From Rhodospirillaceae bacterium (GTDB taxonomy: Bacteria > Pseudomonadota > Alphaproteobacteria > DSM-16000 > Inquilinaceae), in NCBI GenBank assembly GCA_020638575.1, contig JACKIH010000003.1, positions 2,771,501 to 2,835,500 on the forward strand: a DNA stretch of 64,000 nt, written 5' to 3'. Positions 63,861 through 64,000 of this stretch are shown piece after piece. Every line of letters starts with the position of its first letter. The stretch's first letter is position 1. The translations under genes and the position numbers were made by a program. Under the pieces are notes generated by a model, which did no database searches, was not told where the DNA came from, and worked only from the letters and a program-made list of their open reading frames with translations.

Positions 63861-63889
63861 AAAGGGCGGGTCCGTTGCCGAACCCGCCC
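63861..63889 (-). terminator. Terminator between trmO and the convergent gene
   Basis: A stem GGGCGGGT / ACCCGCCC with a 10-nt loop has AAAAA on its left, giving a U-tract for leftward transcription from the gene at the window's right edge. It begins directly after the trmO stop and may stop both transcripts. Confidence 0.75.
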
Positions 63890-63931
63890 CCTCGCAGTCG
63901 ATCCTCAGATCGGTCGGTTGTCCGGATGCCG

Positions 63932-64000
63932 CTACGTTTCCGGGTTGGCGACCGCCGATTCGTCGACCCGCGCGTTGCCGGCACCGGGGATCTGCTTTCC
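63932..64000 (-). CDS. C-terminal end of an unidentified gene
   Basis: The last 22 codons of a leftward gene, ending in TAG at 63932-63934: GKQIPGAGNARVDESAVAN and PET. The frame is open to the window edge and is followed by a terminator in the right orientation, so it is likely a real gene end. Too short to assign. Confidence 0.5.
   Translation of the reverse strand, partial: GKQIPGAGNARVDESAVANPET

Overview
The window is GC-rich (codon third positions are mostly G or C), densely coded DNA from an alphaproteobacterium. The gene set fits a Rhodospirillales-like lineage, but I cannot name a genus. Pointers are FlaF and a DUF1217 flagellar protein, an alphaproteobacterial small SRP RNA, tolB-pal-cpoB-tilS-ftsH in the usual order, a phasin, two TRAP transporter permeases, a type VI secretion gene and CobS/CobC. 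Most of the window is core chromosome. Accessory material is concentrated at about 26.1-27.0 kb and 30-38 kb, with further unusual DNA at 57.5-60.7 kb.

Layout. 0-4.5 kb: the 3' end of a T6SS TssG gene, two leftward terminators, and a TRAP operon (binding protein followed by a fused DctQM permease). 4.8-13.2 kb: ferredoxin-NADP reductase diverging from tsaE, an exported TPR protein, msrP, then a soluble histidine kinase coupled to a HerA-like ATPase and prmA. 13.3-19.0 kb: orphan ParA, a CYTH-CHAD protein, a methyltransferase, yciB, etfA and a small membrane protein. 19.3-26.1 kb: the envelope cluster tolB, pal, cpoB, tilS, ftsH, with a palindromic 270-bp element between tilS and ftsH. 26.2-27.0 kb: a decayed accessory patch holding a PIN-toxin remnant, an IS630 transposase remnant and a palindromic repeat. 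27.1-30.8 kb: molybdenum genes moaA, fdhD and mobA, plus a membrane protein coupled to fdhD. 30.8-38.4 kb: an antitoxin/PIN toxin pair with a palindromic operator, a TSUP permease, a cyclase, DUF2244, folP, an M14 peptidase and a SYLF protein, among REP-like palindromes. 38.7-49.8 kb: cobS-cobC, a plant-type nicotinamidase, a DD-carboxypeptidase with SPOR domain, a lipoprotein, a phasin with a dyad operator, DUF1217, SRP RNA, nudC, flaF, an amidase and a potassium channel. 49.8-57.4 kb: a membrane adenylate cyclase, an AMP-dependent acyl-CoA synthetase, a TAXI-type TRAP permease and glgC. 57.5-64 kb: two full paralogous exported proteins of unknown family plus the C-terminal remnant of a third, a second palindromic 271-bp element, ahpC-ahpD, an MDR oxidoreductase and trmO.

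The most unusual signal is the pair of 270/271-bp elements at 23.86-24.13 kb and 60.43-60.70 kb. Both are bounded by TA. Each contains two inverted hairpin modules. The hairpin arms and outer inverted repeats differ completely between copies but stay self-complementary, while the ~50-nt core of the first module is strongly conserved. One end of each lies exactly in the TAG stop codon of the neighbouring gene (tilS, ahpD). This looks like a mobile or structured-RNA family I do not recognise.
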